NCBI GenBank assembly: GCA_001466705.2
Contig: LATX02000243.1
Span: 1 to 64,000 of the forward strand
Reading direction: 5' to 3'
From: Moniliophthora roreri
Taxonomy: Eukaryota > Basidiomycota > Agaricomycetes > Agaricales > Marasmiaceae
Length of the DNA: 64,000 bases
Made by a program: the position numbers and the translations under genes. The notes beneath the pieces were generated by a model. That model was not told where the DNA came from. It saw only the letters and a program-made list of their open reading frames with translations, and did no database searches. Positions 59,960 to 64,000 of this stretch are shown here, piece by piece (positions within the stretch are counted from its first letter, which is position 1; each line of letters opens with the position of its first letter).

Positions 59960-61430
59960 ATGGCTCGCTACTGGGAACCAGGAACCTCATACGCAATCGG
60001 CGACGTCGTCGAGTACCAAGGTCTGTACTTGGATCGCTCAACACGAATGTCTTCGCAATGCTCATTCCATCCCATCCTCAGGCCATCGCTACAAGGTCAT
60101 TCAAGCCCATACCTCTCAGGTATATGACTTCGTTGCTTGTCGTCCGTTGTCTCCAATAACATGTCGATCGCCTTGCATAGGGTGATTGGACTCCTCCCGC
60201 CACTCCTGCTCTTTGGGGACGTCTCGACGACAACGACCAAGGCTATGGTGGCGGGCAGCAACAGCAACAGAGCTGGGGACAGCCACCGCCAGCTAGCTAT
60301 CAGCCGCCTCAGCAACGTACGGATATGCGGACTCTTTTGGTTATTTTCGGTCATTTATACGTCCCACAGACTACCCTGCACCTCCATCGGACCAGAAGGT
60401 ACATATCCACGAGGAAGAGCAGAAGAAGAACTGGTGGGATCTCAGCGACGAAAGGAAGAAGCAGTTGGAGGTTCGTTTGCTATCTGATCCGCCTAAATCA
60501 GCCGTTGACACGTGTTCTTCTCGCTGAATAGATTGGGGGTGGTCTCGCTGCAGGCGCTGCTCTTCTTGGAGCTGGATTCGCTGCCTGGAAGTATCATGAG
60601 AAGAATGAGGAACAGGTACTTTTAGTCAAGTCGGCCTGGACGTGTCCTCATGCTGCACCTTTCTACCTTTAGAAAAAGGCCGAGTTGTGGGCAATCCAGA
60701 ATTGGGCTCGCGACGCTCGAGCCCGCCAGAACGAGTATCAAGCCCATGGTCTTAGAGCACCTGCCATGTGGATTTACAACGAGGGCACCAACATTCCTCG
60801 TGACGCTCTTTCCACTGGAACAGAGCACGACTGGACCTTATACATCTGCAGAGCTCCGATGGAGGTAAGTTTGTCGCTCTTCACATCTGGCACTATCTGG
60901 TCTGATCAAGGTGATGACTAGGGTGGTCTACGTAAGTACCTTCTGTGCCTGTTAGGTCAAAGATAGATCGTAGGTATGAATATGACGACAGAGATTGGCA
61001 AGGCCTCGAACGTATTCAAGAAGGGAGCCGTGATCGGGTTTGGCAATGATGAAATCCATGTGTGTTTACGTTCATGCCACATACTGCTCCAAAACTGACT
61101 TGCGTGATTAGCTCGCTCAATACGAAATCCTTGTCGGCGATATGCGGGGCCTCCGCTGGGTTGGAACCAGTGGCAAGCTCAACCCAGACAACTTGGGTGC
61201 CCGCCCTATTGAAGGAGGACGTGAAGGCGATGGAAACCCGCTCTTTGTCGCTAGGGGCCCTCACAAGGGAGCCGTGCACCCTGGCAAGGCAGGCCCACAC
61301 CTCGATGGTCAGTGATTTTTATTCGCAGTCTCCCCCAGTATCTGAAATTGTATCTATAGGGTGTCGTATCCCCTATGATGGTAAGGAAAAGACCATCGAC
61401 CAGTATGAGGTTTTGTGCTATGCGGAGTAA
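59960..61430 (+). CDS. CBM5/12 chitin-binding plus DM9 (DUF3421) lectin-like protein
   Basis: Ten exons: 59960-60020, 60082-60119, 60181-60316, 60370-60470, 60532-60615, 60673-60864, 60922-60931, 60974-61059, 61112-61307, 61360-61430; 324 residues, in phase throughout. Residues 1-50 form a carbohydrate-binding module of family 5/12: Y-W-E-P-G-T-S-Y-A-I-G-D-V-V, Y-K-V-I-Q-A-H-T-S-Q, D-W-T-P-P-A-T-P-A-L-W. A Gln/Pro-rich linker follows, then a Gly/Ala-rich hydrophobic stretch (residues ~115-132). The second half carries DM9-type text: L-R-W-V-G-T-S-G-K-L, P-L-F-V-A-R-G and H-P-G-K-A-G-P-H-L-D-G-C. DM9 domains in animals bind mannose. No signal peptide is seen, so it is probably intracellular or leaves by another route. 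Exon 7 has only 10 bp. Function unproven. Confidence 0.9.
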
Positions 61431-61639
61431 TCGACAGGGAAGGGCTACAAGTTTTACATGTATAAAATTCAGAGACTGAAATGTAACATGAATACGTTTG
61501 TGAACTTGGAGAGAGTCCGTGATACCCCGACGCGTTAGAGCACGTATGGTCACGGTCACGGGCTGCGCGCGTCACAATCCTTTTTGACATTTACCATCCA
61601 AGGCTTACAGAACCCTGAGAGACCTCACCTCGTTCTGTA
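61431..61639. other. Short tandem intergenic region
   Basis: About 209 bp between the lectin-like gene and the RDH54-like gene, both on the plus strand. Contains no coding sequence that I can see. Confidence 0.4.
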
Positions 61640-63988
61640 ATGCCGGCCTTCCAGGCTCCGACGAGCTTGAAACGAAAGGCTGAGGATAATGATGTATTAC
61701 CGACAAAGCGGCCAAAGGTAGAAGACTTTGGGACTGATTGCTGTTGGTTGGTTCAGTGGTGAGTCTTGTGCGGCTTTGCACCTCTCCGATTTGCTCATTT
61801 TGGTGCCCAGGAGAAACCCTACGAATAAGAAACATAAAACATATGAAGGGGAAGCTATTCTTGTTGTCAAACAAGACTCAAAGGCGACGTTGTATGACAT
61901 GGAGCGAAGAATGTGCGTGCAACTTGCTCTAACTCTGACTATTGGGGGCTTATTCTTTCTCTCAGTATGGCTTCTGGCAAAGTAATGCCACCACTCGAGG
62001 AAGGGAGAGAATTTGGAGGCTTCGGTGGTGGTTCTAAAGACATTCATTTGGACCGCCAGCTCTCAATGCCAGAGTTCCTGACCGGCGCATGCTTTGAATC
62101 TGCGGTTCCCGTACAGATTAATCCAGTTCCTGCACCCCTCAAACCCGCCTTCAAACCTCCAAAAACCTTCAATCCACCAATTTCCAAAATAAACACGAAT
62201 ACAGCCGGTTGTCGATCTTCTAATGCTTCATCGAGCAATGCCGATGCTACATCGGATACTGTGTTGGTTCCTTCTGTTGCCAGTAATATCGAGAGTGACT
62301 CGTTTTGGTGTGTAAACTGGTGCGAAGTATGACAGGATTTTGACCGCTTGTGAAGCTGAATATTGTCGTAGGCGCAAAAGCGGCGGTAACAAAAAGAAGG
62401 ATATCTGGGAAGGCGATGCATACCTCAAACATGAGCACGGTACGCTCACTATGATCTCGGAGGAAGGCAAGATGTCAGGACATTTGCTTTCTCTCTTCCT
62501 TGCAGTTCCTGACTTAAATGTCTGCAGCATGGCCACCGTATCTCGGAAAGAAAGCCTTTCGGCTGGGCAGAGATTATTCGTTGGCGGGAAGGAAGTTCAG
62601 CTGGTAACTGAGATGACGGCTGCTCAGATCCCTAATTCGGACCAAGCCGGCTCACCGGTCGTGAGTGAAGTTCCAGCCATTGTTTCTACCCCCGCGCCTA
62701 GCAAGAGATACATTCCGGTGGCGTCGTTCTATGGCGCACCCGTTAAGACTCAAGGCCCGTTGTGAGTGAAAACTACGCTTCCCATGAGTTTTACTTCAGC
62801 AAGTTGATCTGAACGCTAGGCATGATCCCAATGCCGAGGGTGCTATCGTGATGAAGTATCCGAGGCAAGAGCACATTCAAAGATACAACAAAAAGTCAGG
62901 ATACTCTTATATTGCCACATCATCACTGACTCTTCACAGGAATCGAGCCGTTGTGGATGTGGTTCTTGATCCCATACTCGCAAGGCGAATGCGACCGCAT
63001 CAACATGAAGGTAAGCTTGTTTACGTTCTTCAGGGGTTGATGGTGATATTAACCCGACGTCCTAGGTGTTAAGTTTCTGTACGAATGTGTCATGGGTTTG
63101 CGAAAGCATGAGGGCAATGGATGCATACTTGCAGATGAGATGTGAGTAACAGGGTCAAACTTACCACACAATCTGCTGAAATACAGAATACAACAGGGGC
63201 CTCGGGAAAACGCTTCAGGTGACTTTTCAGTGCAGCCTTCATCAGCCGCTAACTGAAGGTGTCCTAGACTATTAGTCTGATATGGACCTTACTAAGTAAC
63301 TCCAGCCCTCTTCAATTAATTTCATTGTTGATGATCTGTCGACAGAGCAGAATCCTTACGCTGGTGCTGGACCAATCATCAACAAAGCCATGATCGTCTG
63401 CCCAGTTTCACTGATAAATGTGAGTCGACTAGCCTCTGGGAAATCTCGGTCTCACGGTCGGAATAGAACTGGAAGAATGAGTTTCACAAGTGGCTCGGTC
63501 GCGATAGGATAGGTGTGACTGTTTGCGATAGGAAACTGGACGCCATACGGACCTTCGCGAGCTCGTGAGATATATATACCAGGTCATTCCTAGCACGCGG
63601 CTTATCATATGTCTACAGAGCAAGACAGAACGTGCTGATTGTCGGTTATGAAAGGCTGAGAACGATCACGTATGTTTTGCTTTTCTTCGCATAATTATCG
63701 TCTGAGCTGACATTGCCATTCAGTAAAGAGATAGCTACGTGCGGGTGGGTGACAAAGTTCCGGAAGCCTACTTTGACTCACCCCTTACAGGATTGGCTTA
63801 ATTGTCTGTGACGAAGGTCTTTCATCCGGTCTTTCGCGCTGCTTTCAGTACTGAGAGATCCCGTAGGTCATCGCCTCAAGTCTTCAAAAGGGAAGACCTT
63901 TGCTTCCTTTAAGGCCTTTAACACTCCGCGACGAATAATATTGTCCGGAACGCCTATTCAGAATGACCTTGGTGAATTTCATGCAATG
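61640..63988 (+). CDS. RDH54: Rdh54/Tid1 (Rad54B-type) DNA translocase, 5' part
   Basis: Sixteen exons seen: 61640-61758, 61811-61912, 61966-62319, 62372-62473, 62528-62761, 62820-62894, 62940-63010, 63066-63141, 63197-63218, 63268-63295, 63346-63419, 63467-63564, 63619-63669, 63724-63744, 63791-63816, 63867-63988; the window ends in intron 16. The start is M-P-A-F-Q-A-P-T-S-L-K-R-K. The region near 62590-62760 ends with F-Y-G-A-P and G-P-L-H-D-P-N-A-E, as in the family. SNF2 ATPase motifs follow: I D-E-M-G-L-G-K-T-L-Q-T, Ia K-A-M-I-V-C-P-V-S-L, II V-C-D-E-G-H-R-L-K, III L-S-G-T-P-I-Q-N-D. The DEGH form is typical of Rad54/Rdh54, which remodel Rad51/Dmc1 filaments and drive strand exchange in recombination. 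Exons 9 and 14 are 22 and 21 bp. The helicase C-half is outside the window. Confidence 0.92.
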
Positions 63989-64000
63989 GTCAGTCTCTTT

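Noticed and set aside
62474..62527. Reading through this stretch of RDH54 without splicing
   Set aside because: Frame is also open unspliced, but a 54-bp intron with GTCAGG and CTGCAG ends gives a text closer to the family (E-E-G-K-I then S-A-G-Q-R-L-F).

Overview
The window is nuclear DNA of a filamentous basidiomycete, most likely an agaricomycete mushroom. Genes are dense, on both strands, and cut by many introns of about 45-90 bp with GT-AG ends. Splicing by eye restores conserved fungal proteins (Utp6, Rpl12, Med1, a Ran1/Ksp1-type kinase, a Pho80-type cyclin, Dcaf7, a mitochondrial pyruvate carrier, Rdh54). There are no operons, bacterial-style ribosome sites, tRNAs, rRNAs or CRISPR arrays that I could see.

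Layout. (1) 1-10.4 kb is an AT-rich, CpG-poor repeat island. It holds two direct duplications separated by single N characters (probably assembly joins), a decayed gypsy gag on the minus strand and a complete but dead Tc1/mariner element with TA target site. (2) 11.4-35.6 kb is a gene block: a DUF3295-like protein, UTP6, a Ran1/Ksp1-like kinase, a Pho80-like cyclin, RPL12, a mitochondrial-looking protein, MED1, a small secreted protein, a 1428-residue low-complexity protein with a C-terminal membrane anchor, a probably frameshifted gene and a concentrative nucleoside transporter. (3) 35.7-46.1 kb is a second repeat island: a long inverted-repeat element carrying a nested 216-bp insertion, a Ty3/gypsy element with LTR-like start, gag and pol full of stops, and smaller repeats. 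(4) 46.2-64 kb is a second gene block: DCAF7/WDR68, two adjacent sugar transporters, an unclear small gene, an Apq12-like membrane protein, a pyruvate carrier, a CBM12-DM9 lectin-like protein, and the 5' two thirds or so of an RDH54/TID1 helicase cut by the window end.

The genes do not form one pathway. Several are housekeeping (rRNA processing, ribosome, Mediator, recombination, pyruvate import). The two sugar transporters are neighbours on one strand and probably old tandem copies. UTP6/DUF3295-like and RPL12/cyclin are head-to-head pairs with 113 and 288 bp between start codons. Stops in the transposon genes are mostly explained by C-to-T change (CAG, CAA, CGA or TGG to stop), and CpG is scarce in both islands, which suggests cytosine methylation followed by deamination or a RIP-like process. 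All exon maps below were made by eye from reading frames and splice motifs; frame was checked across every junction, but no alignment or transcript evidence was available. I do not see a clear undescribed multi-gene system. The most unusual single items are the CBM12-DM9 protein, the giant tail-anchored protein, the nested inverted-repeat elements and the N-flanked duplications.
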